Assembly: GCA_035048495.1 (NCBI GenBank)
Contig: CM068545.1
Coordinates: forward strand, 42,774,450 to 42,838,449
Source: Euptelea pleiosperma
Taxonomy: Eukaryota > Streptophyta > Magnoliopsida > Ranunculales > Eupteleaceae
Direction of reading: 5' to 3'
DNA: 64,000 bases
Part shown: in pieces, positions 22,244-35,900 of the stretch
How positions within the stretch are numbered: the stretch's first letter is position 1
Layout: each line of letters begins with the position of its first letter
Made by a program: the position numbers and the translations under genes
Notes under the pieces: generated by a model
Seen by the model: only the letters and a program-made list of their open reading frames with translations
Databases searched by the model: none
What the model was told of the DNA's origin: nothing

Positions 22244-23958
22244 TAAAGCAACTATGCTTCTAGCATTATCGCACTCTCCTACCTAAAACTGCTCTATTTA
22301 TTCACTTTTCTATGTAATAGTATCTTCTGTTGCATAGAACACACCTTTCTGGACGAAATGGTATATTTGCATGCATTAAACATATTTTCAGAAGTCTAGA
22401 TACTAAGTTGTCCTGATTGAAACTCATTACGTGCTTTCATTATTACCGAAAACCCAATCGGACAATTCTAATGGATTGCGGGCCCACGATCGAAGCTTAA
22501 GATCACAGCTTATAGAGCTGATAGGTTATGGGCCAAGTACAAGCTGAGGCAGTGCAGTATATGGTGGACCACCAAACCCGAATGCAGAGATCAATGAGAT
22601 TTGGAATAACACAACAGTTGGACAATATCCTAGTTGTTGAGCCACGGTGTCAGAACACACGGTCTACGAACCCAAGAACATGATGAGATAGATCAGATGG
22701 TTCCGATCGTCTGACCGTGTTGATCCACTAGACAGTGTTGACCTAGAGACGTGACAGAGCAAGTTGCATGAACTAATAAGTATCGGTGGAACACCAACAA
22801 ACCTACGGACCGATGGATCATCAGAAACAAGATTTGGATCAATAGATTTCCCAAATGGTGGTTGCATGTACTATAGACCATGACATGTTGTGGGTTCCTT
22901 TGGCTTAGTCCAAGAAGCAAAGAGTCATTAGATTAAATGGATGGTTGTGGCGGAGACACAAGAAATGCGATGAAGTTGTTATTCACATTAGAAGTTGCTG
23001 GTGTGACCAAGATGTGTGGCAAAAACATGAAGCAAGGTGTAGATTCTATTCCAAAGATATGGGACCCAGGTTAATGTGTACAAAGAATGGTGAACCAAAG
23101 CATAAAACATGTTAGCCTAACGAGTAAATGAGGTTTGATATTGGATGAGCTGAGTTTTAACATAAAAGAGGGCAATATTGCCAAGAATGAAGATATGGTA
23201 GGTGACACAGGTTTAGAGAGGATGGAGGTTCAGTCCGCCTAAAATTATAGAGCCGTTGGCTTTAACTCACCTCAATCGAGATATTTTGGGATGGTGAGTT
23301 GGAGTCGCCCACGTGATTGGGCATACAAGTTGATGATGATATGAGCATGTACCCACATGCTAGGTGGCTGCACATGGGAGCCGTTAAACATGTTTCGAGG
23401 AAGAAAGTTGGGATTTGGTTGCTGTGTTTCTAAGAAACACATGGAACTTCACAAGAAACATCCAACGGTTGCCCTCATCCTTGATAAATTTGGTGAGGAC
23501 CACAGCAACAAAAACCTCTATGTATCCCTCCAACAACTTCTTATTTTTGTCTCACCAGCCACCTAACAATGCTCACTGCCCATCTATCCCTAACCATACA
23601 CCTACAACCCCTCTCTCTTCTCAATCTAACGGTCCAACTTCCTATCAATTCAAATAGAAACCCTAAAGCCTTGATATAAAAGAGAGGAGGAAGGAAAGAG
23701 GGAGCTCTCTCTCACTTTCTAATTTTTTTTACACCCAAACCGTCACACTCCCCATTCAATCCATGTTTTCTAAGCTCTCTCCTAATCTCTGACCTTACCG
23801 CCCCTTCTTATTCTCCTCGCTCAGCCCAACTTCATCTCCATTGCAACTGATCACCATAACCATTACCGCCCCCATCTCTTTCTGGTTCTCCTCTATCTCA
23901 GCCACTCTCACCCAAAGAAAAAGAAAAGAAAAAGAAGAAGAGGAGGGAGAATAGAGCC

Positions 23959-26337
23959 TGAAAGTAGGGTTTTTCCGCGTCGTTGATTACGGAAACCCTA
24001 GAATCAACAAGATTTATACTTTTTATCCGATTATCCTGCAAAATTGATAGATTTGTATAGGGATTCGTGTCGGATGTCGATCCGCACTCTGGGTTAGTTA
24101 GCGCAAGCAAGGAACATAAAATGACAGAACATTACAAGAAACAATAGATAAAAATAAACTTCATCATTCAGTGATCAAAATGTCTATTACAATGCTTGAA
24201 TCGAAAATAAAATAAAATAAGATAAACTAAAAAGCAATTTTAAAGAAGAAAATTCTAGAGATAGAGAGAGAAACTAAAGGGTTTTAGAGAGAAAGAAGAA
24301 GAGAATAGGAGATCTAGAGAGAGAGTTAGAGAGAGAAAATTTTAAAAAGACCTAGAGAGACTTACCTTGATCGGCCAATGATTTGACGAGTTCAGCCGGA
24401 GATTTGGGGAGTCCGAGAAGTGGCTTGGCCAGGTGAGAAGCATGCATGGAACCCGAACCATGGAGAAGTGATGCTGCCATGGTGTGAAGCACGGGCAATA
24501 TGGAGATGGCTAGGGGTTGCTGTAAATGTAGCAGCAGCAAGGGCGTCTAACAGTGGAGGGTAGCAGCAGGTGGAGGTGGATCAGTCCAGTCCGGCAACTT
24601 GCTGGTTCTCTCTATGAGAGAGAGAAGATGGGTTCCAAGCGAGAAAAGAAAAGAGAGGGGCGGTGAGAAGTTTTTTTTTTTTTTTTTTTGAACGTGGGAG
24701 AGAACCGGAGTTGCAGGCAGCAGTAGTGGTGCTGCACGAAGGATGACCCTGAGGCAATCACGCAGGCAGGCAGAGAAGAAGGCGGTGTGGAGGGCTGTCG
24801 CGCATGTAGGCGGAGGCGAAGGTGGTGCGCAGGCGGTGATGATTGGCGGTGGTGGAGTTTGAGAACTCGCCTGCTGGTTGCAGGCGTAGGTGGAGGTGCA
24901 GCGGGAGGCTAGCGGTCGTGCAGCAGCAAAGAGATAAGGAAAAAAGAGAAGAAGAAAGGAAGAAGAAGAAGGCGGAGACGGCCGGAGTTGCAGGCAACTC
25001 CGGCGAAGATATAAAGAAGAAGAAGAAAAAGAAGAAGAAAGAAGAACGAGAAGGAGAGGATGGTTCGTTGGTTGGTGAGCAGGAGAAATAGAAGAGGAGA
25101 AGGGCGGAAGAGAAGAAGAAGGCGTGGAAGATGAACCTGTCGGAGTTCCAGGTTCTCGCCGGAAAAAGAGAAGATGAAGAAGAAGAAAGGAAGAAGAAGA
25201 AAGAAAGGAAAAGAAGGAGAAGGAGGAGAGGAAAAGGTCGGGAATGGTTATGGGGAAGGAGAGAAAGAAATGGGAGGGGGATTAGGGTTCCAAAGAACCC
25301 TTCTCCTTCCCCTTTTAAAGCTCCCTAGTTTCTATTAATGGAAATTAGGGAATTTTTGAAATAAAAAATAAATATTTTTTTTTTTAAGTAAAACACTACT
25401 TTTCTTTGGGGAATGTCCCCATTTAGTGGACCCCCCATTTTTTAAAATTTAATTAAAATTATTTGGAAATTCACGGGGTCCACTAACTGGTCGGACATCG
25501 GGTCGATGATGATGGGCCCGGCTACTGGCCCACATGGATTGATGATGTCCATCGTCTCACAAGATGATGTGACAGATAGTCTGATGGCGATCGGATGGAT
25601 AGTGACTTGATTGGGACCCAGATTGGTAGATCGACGGATCTAGAGAGATCCAACGGTCCGATTGAAGATCCAACGGTCAGAAAGCTAAGGGAGATGAGAT
25701 AGAGTCGATGGCAAGGAGTTCTGGGGTTAGGTCAGTAGATTCGAGGACCGAGAGATGAAGAGAGAGAAAGAATAAGGAGAGATGAGAGAAAATATCAAAA
25801 AATGGAGATAAAAGTATTGGTAGAGGGTCTGGAACCCTGGTCTTCACTGTGACCATCCTCACGCTTCTCCAGTAGAGTAGACTATCATTCTTTGCTGACT
25901 CATGTGGCTTTAAACGCTTTAGTCCGTCTCTTGGTCATTGGCTCTCCTACTCTCTTCGTTCTTTGGGCTGGCCTTTTGGTCCTCTTATTCAGCCCATATT
26001 TGGCCCATATCTTCTAGTCATAGCATGTGGGCTCTTTAAGCTTTGATAATGGGCTTTCCTAATCGATGTGGGCTCGCAAGTCTTGAGAATTATCCAATCG
26101 GGGTTTCCTGCGACAGAAGAAGCGCGTAATGAGACTCTATCAGAATGGCTTCATGTCTAGACTTCCGAAAATATGTTTAATGCATGCAAATATACCATTT
26201 CGTCCAGAAAAGTGTGTTCTACGCAACAAAAGAGACTCTTACGTAGAAAAGTAGATAAATAGAGCATTTTAACGTAGGAGAATGCAATAACGTTAAAAGG
26301 ATAATTGCTTAAAATAAGCACTTTTGAGCGAATATCA
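23959..26337 (-). mobile_element. Solo LTR, long class, TSD GAGCC
   Basis: GAGCC lies at 23954-23958 and 26338-26342; 2379 bp. The sister LTR of B shows the empty site (agaatagagcctcaagc, about 34622-34638). It carries an MSA-like pair ending with a perfect TCCAACGGTCA at 25669-25679 and a tRNA-like module near 25815-25880. Confidence 0.95.
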
Positions 26338-27417
26338 GAGCCTCACCTCGTTATCTTGCTGTTGCTTCACCAAAGCTATCTCTCTTTCAAGCGTTCAAGG
26401 ACCTGCAACGTCTTTCCATCCACCGACGATCCACTTCTCCATCATCTTCACGGCCTGCAGGAAGTTGCAAGCTTTTATACTCATTATTTCCACCGGCTGG
26501 TGCTCTTACTTGTTGTCAACCTCCATTACCGAGTGCCTGCATCCATTCACCTTTAGCAGCAAGCTCGAGCGCCTGGTGGTCTGTCTTCTCCACCACCACC
26601 AGCAAACACCGGTCAAAGATCTCCTTAAATTGGGCATGCTCTCAATAGCTCCATCGTGCTGACCCCTGCTAGAATAACTTTGAGCCGCTCTCTCCAGCAA
26701 CCATCCATCTCCAAGTGCCATTATCTTCTTTCGATCCATCTACATGCAAGTGCACAACTAGCAGCAACTATCCATGGGATACCTCCAAGTGCCACCAGCC
26801 ACCATCATCTTCTCCTTCCTACACCGTCATCATCACCCTCTTTCCGTCATCATGACCACCATGGGTGCGTCCCAAAGTAATTCTAAAAGGGTAGCAAACC
26901 ACCTCCTCTCTCTCAACCATTTTGTTTATCTTTCCTCTCTCTAAAAACTCTCACTTTCTCTCTCTATCTTCTCCTCTTTTTAGTTTAAAGTAACTAAATT
27001 CTTGCTTTATAGTTTGGTTTTGATTTCCATTATTTCATGTGATTTGATTTTGTAGAACAATGAAAAGTTCATTAGACTTAATAGAAAGTAGGTTGTTGAA
27101 TTTCAATTTCTTTAAATCTCAAGTTTATGATCAATTATCTCACCATATTTTATGGCTCTCATGGATCTATCCAAAGACAAAAGCACGATTTAAATCACTT
27201 TCACCCATCATTCTCACCACTCCACCATGAATTTCAAGGATTTCCCATTCTATTCTTGTTCTTTAATGCACTATCCTAACCCCGAGTGCGGATCGACATC
27301 CGACATGAGCCACGATGCAAAATTGCTTATTTTACAGGTTAAATGTCTCGGATAATTTAAAAATGTGTTGAAACGAGGGTTTTCGATTCGACGACATGGA
27401 AAAACCCTACTTTCAAA

Positions 27418-27431
27418 TGGCGCCGCTGCCG
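27418..27431 (+). other. Primer binding site of element B
   Basis: TGGCGCCGCTGCCG, two bases inside the 5' LTR end. It differs from the tRNA-Asp type site by one base; E has the same variant. Confidence 0.75.
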
Positions 27432-29208
27432 CTCGGGTGTACGGGAGTGCGAAAAAGGATGTAAAGACGGAATCGGAAAGTTGCTGAAGCGGAAAGCTGC
27501 TCAATTTGGACAGCCTGACCTTTTTGGGAAACTTTCTATTTTCGGTTTTTAGTGATTTTTAGCAGTCTTTTAAATTACTATTTTTAATGTCTCGGAAGGC
27601 CGAGTGCAAAGTGGTAATAATTTATGAATTTTACTGCTTTCCAAATAACTGCTAGATCTTGTTCTAGGGTGTTTTAGAAACCCTAGATTAAGTGGAAAAT
27701 ACCAAAAAAATAAAAAATCGAAATTCAAAAAAAATTAGGATTTTATATTCTGCAAATTTTTAGAAATCATCAATCAAGGATTTACGATTTTTGGAAAGAT
27801 TCCAAAGTCTTGAAACTCTGCTTAATTAGGGTTTCCCCTCTTAGAAGTTTCCTCTTTAGAAGAATTTCTATCTTTAGAAATCTTCCAAATTTGGAAAAGT
27901 CTGCAAAAGGAAACACCCTAAATCTAGCAGAATTTCAATTTTGGGAAATTTCCCAAAATTGTAAGAGATCTCGCAATCAAATCTTTTTTGGAAGATCTCC
28001 ACAGTTCGGGAAACTTTCCAATCTAGGTATTTTTCGATTTGGGAATTCCTAAATTTTAACCCATCTTGAATTTGAAAAATAATTCAAAAAATTGCCTAAA
28101 TCTAGTGCTTGTTCAGTGAACCCTAAAAAGGCAAGGATCTTCCAAATAGAATCCCAAATACCTAGACTGTGTGATCTAACTTTTCTGCCGCATACGATCC
28201 CAGTGTGGGTAGGGAGCGAAAGCTCAAAGAGGTGGTGTCGGGCCCAAGCCCATTTGGATACCCCTCCCTATTCCACGGAGGCGACCCCATGGCGTAGCCC
28301 ACGGGAGGTAAGTCCCTATCCTCGCCTTGAGTGCGATACGGTGTTATTGGGTGACTCATTGCCGCGTGTCTATTTGCTTTCGCATACATATTATTCGACT
28401 TGTGTGGCATGGCCGTTAATCAATCAACCTTAAGAGAGCAGACCCAGCTACAAAATTGAAACTGGTGGGATTTCATCACCCACCTCATCATTCCAACTAA
28501 TTTGATCCCAAGGCTCCATTTAATTAAAAAGAATCAAGAAGTAGAGCCAATTAGCCCGGTGTTCAAGGAAAAATCTACACAAAGTGAACCCACTTAACAT
28601 CCAATCGAAGTAAGACCACGAGCGCGGGTCCCTATTGTCTAACACACCCATAAGTCCCTGCTACTCAAGTACACTGAGCTCGACGTGGCATCTTGGACTA
28701 TACGGCGGTTAGTTGCATGTGGACTAGGAACACACACCAACCCTAGCTTAACCCGAGGGAACACTCTTCTTAAACACTTGACCAATCCGGTTCGTCTGAG
28801 ACGTACTTAAGACAGCCATTGTGCCGTACGTCTATCTAGGCTTCGGATTGCCTTGTTGTTGCCTAGAGTTAGTACTAAAGGATTCGCTCTGAAGAGTGTA
28901 GCCTAGTGAGAATCTCTGAGTGCAAACAGTTAGTCCGGCGGTTAAAAGATAAACCAGTGGTCCGCCCACTGTCATAATCTACCTTAGCCCCAAAATTAAC
29001 AAGATAATTCCTAAAATATATCCTTATTGTTTAGAATAGGATTATCTGTGCTTGGTGTGCATCATATATCACTAGGATAGTGTTCCCCTCTGGCAACGTT
29101 TTGCCAAGCCTAGGACTTGCTTTTCAAGCGTATGTCCGGTTGGACTTCTCCTATCCTTTGACTGATTCGATCTGAACGTCAGTCTACCACACCCCTCTAT
29201 CACTTCTG
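27432..29208 (+). other. Long conserved leader of element B
   Basis: About 1.8 kb without a credible ORF. It includes a perfect 24-bp palindrome at 27937-27960 (AATTTTGGGAAA and its complement), the block TAGGGAGCGAAAGCTC to GATACCCCTCCC (about 28209-28267), a consensus donor-like AG/GTAAGT at 28306-28313, and the ACGTACTTAAG and CAGTGGTCCGCCCACTG blocks (about 28800-28975). E shares all of these. Confidence 0.7.
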
Positions 29209-30942
29209 ATGGCAGCTAAACGGCCCCTGTATGAGACCTACTACAGTTTCTGTGAGAATCTAGGTGATCCCTCTCAACAATGGTATGACAATTCTACATA
29301 TTATCATGACATTCCAGTCTCGCACACTTCTACAGGGTATGATAATCACCGAGATCCGGAGTACAAATCTGTACTCCAAGAGCTTAAAAAGTCTGTCTCT
29401 ACCCTTCGTGCCGCGGTCCAGCAACCTGTGCACAATTTCCAGTCTGTAGGATATTACCCTCCTATCCAGCAAGATGGTTGTATCTTTCAATCTCCAATGC
29501 AGACCTCCTATGACAACACTTATTATCCGGACAATAGGAGTCACCATAACTTTGGTTGGGAATAGTCTGCCCTCCCGCAGCAATTGCCATAGAATAATTA
29601 TCCTTCCGGGTTCCATCAACCCAATGGAGAGTATGACTGGCATTACTCGCAATCCCAGTACCGGTCATATCCACAGAATGACTATTCTGATCAACAGTGG
29701 GCCCCTCAAGATTTTCAGAGTCAGCAGCTAGTCCCAGACTCTACTCTACCTTACAACTTTCATACTCAGTTGGACTACAATCACGAATTGGCACCTCAGT
29801 TTCCCTTGGCTGAACCGCTTCAGTTGGTTACTAAACCTAGTCTAGAGGATCTTCTCTCTCAATACATAACTCAGCTAGAGCGACAACAACAGCAATCAAT
29901 GGAGAGCTTTGAACACCGTCTAGGTCAGTTAGAATCTGAGAGCGAGGAAATCCACTTCCTTAGCCAACCGATAGCCTATCCTGAAGAGACTGACATGGCC
30001 ACTGTCTATGATGAGGAGCCACCCAATTGGACCCAGTACCAGACTTGCGATGAAGAAACTGTAGTTGTTACCACCACTAGTTCAGGCCAGTATATTGACG
30101 AGCAATTGTCTCCATCATCGGTGCCCTTACCAGCACCAAATCCTGAACCTAGCTCAGAGCAACCCATTTCTCACTCTACCTCTGCTGACCCTGATGTCGA
30201 TCTTCATGACACTGAGTTGTGTCTCGATCATAGGATCCCAACTGTCCTAGATCTACCATTCCTCCCCACCTCCCTTGGATTGTGTAATAATAGTGATAAA
30301 CCAGAGTCTTAATCTTTGGTGCCCTTAACAGCACCAACTTCTGGACCGAGCACAGAGGAACCCAGTTTCATCTCTATCTCTGATAATTCTTTCTCTACCC
30401 TGGATGCAGACATTCTTACCGATGAGCCGTGTCTAGAACATGGGACTCCCGCTGTCCTGGACCTACCGTTCTCCACCGAGGAGGCACATATTGAGTGTAG
30501 GGATTGGAACATCCCTATCACATTAGGAAACATCGAGGAAGAGGTCAACAATTTTCACCCGTCACCCTACGTCGATGTTGTCGATGAACCGTATGTCATG
30601 GAGAGTCTAATTCTGGACTCTCACGAGGAAAAATTATCCCAGTGTCAAGAACACTTTGCGCCTGACTTCATCTCAAAGTTAGACAACTATGGTATTACTG
30701 ATCTGCAAGAGTTTGCTCCATTCAGATACATTCCCGAAAAACTCAATGAGTTTGTGGCTCTACTAACCACGGTCAGAGAACCCACTACTACTCTCCTCTC
30801 AGTCTTTACTATGAAGCTTCTATTCCTCCCCGCTGAACTAAATGTTTTTGCGGGTCTGCTCAGAGAACTTACTATCCTTCTTTCAGTCTACATTGAGAAA
30901 GACATGTTCTACACATCTATACCTAGACAAGGGATAGGATAA
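29209..30942 (+). pseudogene. Copy of the family ORF with three stops (element B)
   Basis: The frame starts MAAKRPLYETYYSFCEN and ends IPRQGIG then TAA, 578 codons in register. It aligns with the 610-aa ORF of E almost end to end. Stops are at 29563 (TAG), 29590 (TAG) and 30310 (TAA); E has CAG, CAG and CAA there, so each is one C-to-T change. No frameshift is seen. It has two C-terminal LPAELNVF-type repeats, one fewer than E. It carries no CCHC, protease or polymerase motif. The leader precedes it and the internal polypurine motif follows about 350 bp downstream. Confidence 0.88.
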
Positions 30943-32894
30943 CTGTCTCCGTTCCACTTTAGGTGTCAGGAAGACTGCAGATTCACTCAGTCTCCATGTT
31001 TCAACCTGGTTAGGGGTACGTGATATACCCTCGTCATGTCTGGCTGAAGACGTAAAAGTTAGCGCTTTCGAAAAGGCAATTCCGATATTCCTAGAGTACA
31101 TGAGTCTCATGCATTTGTTATTAACTGTTATATCATTGGAAATGCAGGTACATTAATTCTTCTGATCATCAGGTACCACACATTGTTGAGTTTCTGCCGA
31201 CCTGGTAACATCCTCTCTGAACCTTTGCAGCATCATCTCCGATTTTTCATCATTTTATGTCCCGGTCATGAGCACCGAGGACGGTGCTGTATTTTGGTTG
31301 GGGGTGGGTATTTACCAAAACTCATGTCTTCATTTTGATAAAAAAATAATAATAAATAAAAAATAAAAAATTCTTGTTTTTTGGGTGGTTTCTGATGTTT
31401 TTCGAAGTTTTCTAGAATTTCAAAAATGTGTCAAATACCCTGACTTTGATTAGCTGATAACCTCTGTTAAGTCAGTATTGAGGATGTCAATTTTTGTTAA
31501 AGGTTAGCTTTGAGTCAAGTCAAGCGCGGCTACAACAGGTTTGAAAACTTAGAAAAACTCAGATTCGGCACAATTGTACACTATCAACATCAGAGTCATC
31601 CTAAGTTTGGAAACTCTAGAGATCCTGTGAGAAGAATTGTGGAGACCTAACCTAGTGAGCTTTCGAGCCTTTAATCATTTTAGAGGGTTATACAACAATC
31701 CTGAGTCACAAGATGACTCACTATTCTTCATGCCCACAATATTCGTTGAGAGATCTCATTATTCTTTGCTTCGATCATAAAAACTCGGAACGACATCAAC
31801 ATTGGATTACTGCAACAGAACCTTCTCTGTATCCAATCAAGACAGTATACATGATAGTACAAACCCTAGAAAATGATTTAGGCCATTTTTCTGAATTGTT
31901 CAGCCGTTTTACTTACCTGAATTATACTTCACTAGAAACCCTTTGAACCTTTCTATAAAAGCTTTTTCTTGTTAAACCCATCAACCTGAAATCCAGTCCA
32001 GCTACGAAGCATGACTAGCTACCTTTATTTTGAGATGGACAAAAGAATAACTAATGTGGGTGTACCATGAAAAGAAAAGTGAAGAAGAAAAATCAAAAGG
32101 AAAAGAAAGTGGTTCAAGCTGAAAACAAAATATGGAAAGAAAAATATGAAAAAGAATTGAAAAGAAATTGAGCAGTCTTAGAAATATCAAGAAAAAGAGA
32201 AAAATACGAAAGATGGAAAATGAAAAGAAATGGTGTTACACTCGTAGGAAAAATACAAGAAAATAGAGATATCTACTTAGAACTTTGAAATCTTGTATTC
32301 CCTTATTTTTCTACACCTGACTTAAGCCTCATTACAACCCAAAAAAATCCTACTTGATTCTAGGATAGCACAATCATAAAATGTGAGATTGGAGAAAAAG
32401 AAGCTATAGAGTTTGATCTGACATTCCCGAGTGAAGTGGTATTCTAATCATGAGATCTTCTTCTGTTAAAGATGTCCTTCCTTCAAATAATACATATGTG
32501 AGATCTTTGCTTTCATATATCAACACATCTCATTACATATAAATTGAGAGAAAAGAAGAAAATCATCCTGAGTGATTCATTCTGAGTAGTTTACAAGTGA
32601 GATTTGAGGTCGATGCCTAAAGAACTACGAGGTGATCTGGAAATCTTTACTGTCGGATGATAAGAATGTTGAGCACACACACACGCAGAGTCTGACTATT
32701 CTGGGTCATGATTATCAGTCTGTAGTCTTGCCAAAACTTCCCAACTCTTTGCTAGCCTGTAACTGCTTTTGCATCCATTCGATGATTTAACGAACGGTGT
32801 TTTTCCTTAGCTAATAGGAACAAGCGAGCAGCATGTGCAAAGCCCTTTTAAGCTCATTTATTTCGCACTAATTGCCAAGGATTGACAATATGCT
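30943..32894 (+). other. Element B trailer with internal polypurine motif
   Basis: Non-coding. The hairpin AGCACCGAGGACGGTGCT is followed by GGTTGGGGGTGGG at 31296-31308 and GTATTTACC. Further on, an A/G-rich stretch (about 32040-32240) resembles purine-rich trailers of Athila/Tat-type elements; F/L-rich frames on its opposite strand are composition artefacts. A (CA)n run lies at about 32674. Confidence 0.65.
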
Positions 32895-32906
32895 GGTTGG
32901 GGGTTG
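32895..32906 (+). other. Polypurine tract of element B
   Basis: GGTTGGGGGTTG immediately precedes the 3' LTR. It is identical in E (50698-50709, minus strand) and similar in A (GTGGGGGTTG, 39410-39419). Confidence 0.8.
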
Positions 32907-35900
32907 TGATATTTGCTCAAAAGTGCTATTTAAAGCAACTATTCTTCTAGCGTTATCACACTCTCCTACGTAAATTGCTCTATTTATTCACTTTTCTACG
33001 TAAGAGTCTCTTTTGTTGCGTAGAACACAGTTTTCTGGACGAAATAGTATATTTGCATGCATTAAACACATTTTCGGAAGTCTAGATACTAAGTTGTCCT
33101 GATTGAAACTCATTACGTGCCTTCATTATTACAAGAAACCCAATCAGACAATTCTAATGGATTGCGGGCCCATGATCGAAGCTTAAGATCACAGCTTATA
33201 GAGCCGATAGGTTATGGGCCAAGTACAAGCCGAGGCAGTGCAGTATATGGTGGACCACCAAACCCAAATGCAGAGATCAATGAGAGTTTGGAATAACACA
33301 AGAGTTGGACAATATCCTAGTTGTTGAGCCACGGTGTCAGAACACACGGTCTACAAACCCAAGAACATGATGAGATAGATCGGATGGTTCCGATCGTCTG
33401 ACCATGTTGATCCACTAGACAGTGTTGACCTAGAGGCGTGACAGAGCAAGTTGCATGAACTAATAAGTATCGACGGAACACCAACAAACCTACGGACCGA
33501 TGGATCATCAGAAACAAGATTTGGATCAATAGATTTCCCAAATGGTGGTTGCATGTACTATAGACCATGACATGTTGTGGGTTCCTTTGGCTTAGTCCAA
33601 GAAGCAAAGAGTCATTAGATTAAATGGATGGTTGTGGCGGAGACACAAGAAATGCGATGAAGTTGTTATTCACATTAGAAGTTGCTGGTGTGACCAAGAT
33701 GTGTGGCAAAAACATGAAGCAAGGTGTAGATTCTATTCCAAAGATATGGGACCCAGGTTAATGTGTACAAAGAATGGTGAACCAAAGCATAAAACATGTT
33801 AGCCTAACGAGTAAATGAGGTTTGATATTGGATGAGCTGAGTTTTAGCATAAAAGAGGGCAATATTGCCAAGAATGAAGATATGGCAGGTGACACAGGTT
33901 TAGAGAGGATGGAGGTTCAGTGCGCCTAAAATTATAAAGCCGTTGGCTTTAACTCACCTCAATCGAGATATTTTGGGATGGTGAGTTGGAGTCTCCCACG
34001 TGATTGGGCGTACAAGTTGATGATGATATGAGCATGTACCCACATGCTAGGTGGCTGCACATGGGAGCTGTTAAACATGTTTCGAGGAATAAAGTTGGGA
34101 TTTGGTTGTTGTGTTTCTAAGAAACACATGGAACTTCACAAGAAGCATCCAACGGTTGCCCTCATCCTTGATAAATTTGGTGAGGACCACAGCAACAAAA
34201 ACCTCTATGTATCCCTCCAACAACTTCTTATTTTTGTCTCCCCAACCACCTAACAATGCTCACTGCCCATCTATCCCTAACCATACACCTACAGCCCCTC
34301 TCTCTTCTCAATCTAACTGTCCAGCTTCCTATCAATTCAAATAGAAACCCTAAAGCCTTGATATAAAAGAGAGGAGGAAGGAAAGAGGGAGCTCTCTCAC
34401 TTTCTAATTTTTTTTACACCCAAACCGTCGCACCCCCCATTCAATCCACGTTTTCTAAGCTCTCTCCTAATCTCTGACCTTACCGCCCCTTTTTCTTCTC
34501 CTCGCTCAGTCCACCTTCATCTCCATTGCAGCTGATCGCCATAACCATTACCGCCCCCATCTCTTTCTTGTTCTCCCCTATCTCAGCCGCTCTCACCCAA
34601 AGAAAAAGAAGAAGAGGATGGAGAATAGAGCCTCAAGCGTCTCTCTCTCAAGCGTTTAAGGACCCGCAACGTCTTTCTATCCACCGGCGATCCACTTCTC
34701 CATCGTCTTCATGGCCTGCAAGAAGTTGCAAGCTGCTATACTCATTATTTCCACCAGCTAGTGCTCCTACTTGCTGTCAACCTCCATTACCGGGTGCCTG
34801 CATCCATTGGACGTGATAAGCAGCATCGTTCTCCACCTTTTGCAGCAAGCTCGAGCACTTGGTGGTCCGTCTTCTCCACCACCACTAGCAAACATCCGTT
34901 AGAGATCTCCTCAAACTGGGCATGCTCTCAATAGCTCATCGTGCTGACCCCTGATAGAAGAACTTTGAGCCGCTCTCTCCAGCAACCATCCATCTCCAAG
35001 TGCCATTATCTTCTTTCGATCCATCCACATGCAAGTGCACAACTAGCAGCAACTATCCATGGGATACCTCCAAGTGCCACCAGCCACCATCATCTTCTCC
35101 TTCCTACACCATCATCATCACCATCTTTCCGTCATCATGACCACCATGGGTGCGTCCCAAAGTAATTCTAAAAGGGTAGCAAACCACCTCCTCTCTCTCA
35201 ACCATTTTGTTTATCTTTCCTCTCTCTAAAAACTCTCACTTTCTCTCTCTATCTTCTCCTCTTTTTAGTTTAAAGTAACTAAATTCTTGCTTTATAGTTT
35301 GGTTTTGATTTCCATTATTTCATGTGATTTGATTTTGAAGAACAATGTAAAGTTCATTAGACTTAATAGAAAGTAGGTTGTTGAATTTCAATTTCTTTAA
35401 ATCTCAAGTTTATGATCAATTATCTCACCATATTTTATGGCTCTCATGGATCTATCTGATATTCGTTTAAAAGTGCGTATTTTCCACTGTTATCTTCTAA
35501 GCGTTTTCACACTCTCCTACGTTAAAATGCTCTATTTATCTACTTTTCTACGTAAGAGTCTCTTTTGTTGCGTAGAACACACTTTTCTGGACGAAATGGT
35601 ATATTTGCATGCATTAAACACATTTTTGGAAGTCTAGACATTGAGTCATTCTGATAAAGTCTCATTACGCGCTTCTTCTATCGCAGGAAACCCCGATGGG
35701 ACAATTCTCGAGACTTGTGAGCCAACATCGATCAGGAAAGTCCATTATCAAAGCTTAAAGAGCCCACATGCTATGACTAAAAGATATGGGCCAAGTACGG
35801 GTCAAGTTAGAGGACCGAAGAGTCGGCCCAAAGAACGAAGAGAGCGGGAGAGCCAATGACCAAGAGACAGACCAAAGCGTCTAAAGCTGCATGAACCAAC

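Larger units (their letters stand above)
19862..27415 (+). mobile_element. 5' LTR of element B, interrupted by two solo LTRs
   Basis: It starts TGATATTCGCTC and ends CCCTACTTTCA just before the primer site. Pieces at 19862-19890, 22244-23958 and 26338-27415 join to about 2.8 kb and align with the 3' LTR once its own insertion is removed. Confidence 0.92.

Noticed and set aside
29474..29731. Overlapping frames within the ORF region of A, B and E on both strands
   Set aside because: They are shadows of the main frame; only the frame starting MA-(D/A)-x-RPLYETYY is shared with the same start and end.
33317..33607. Repeated 90-100 codon frames in LTRs of B (also 22693-22920, 34044-34253, 23357-23566)
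   Set aside because: Present in both LTRs simply because the LTRs are duplicates; no known domain, and different in length between copies because of stops.
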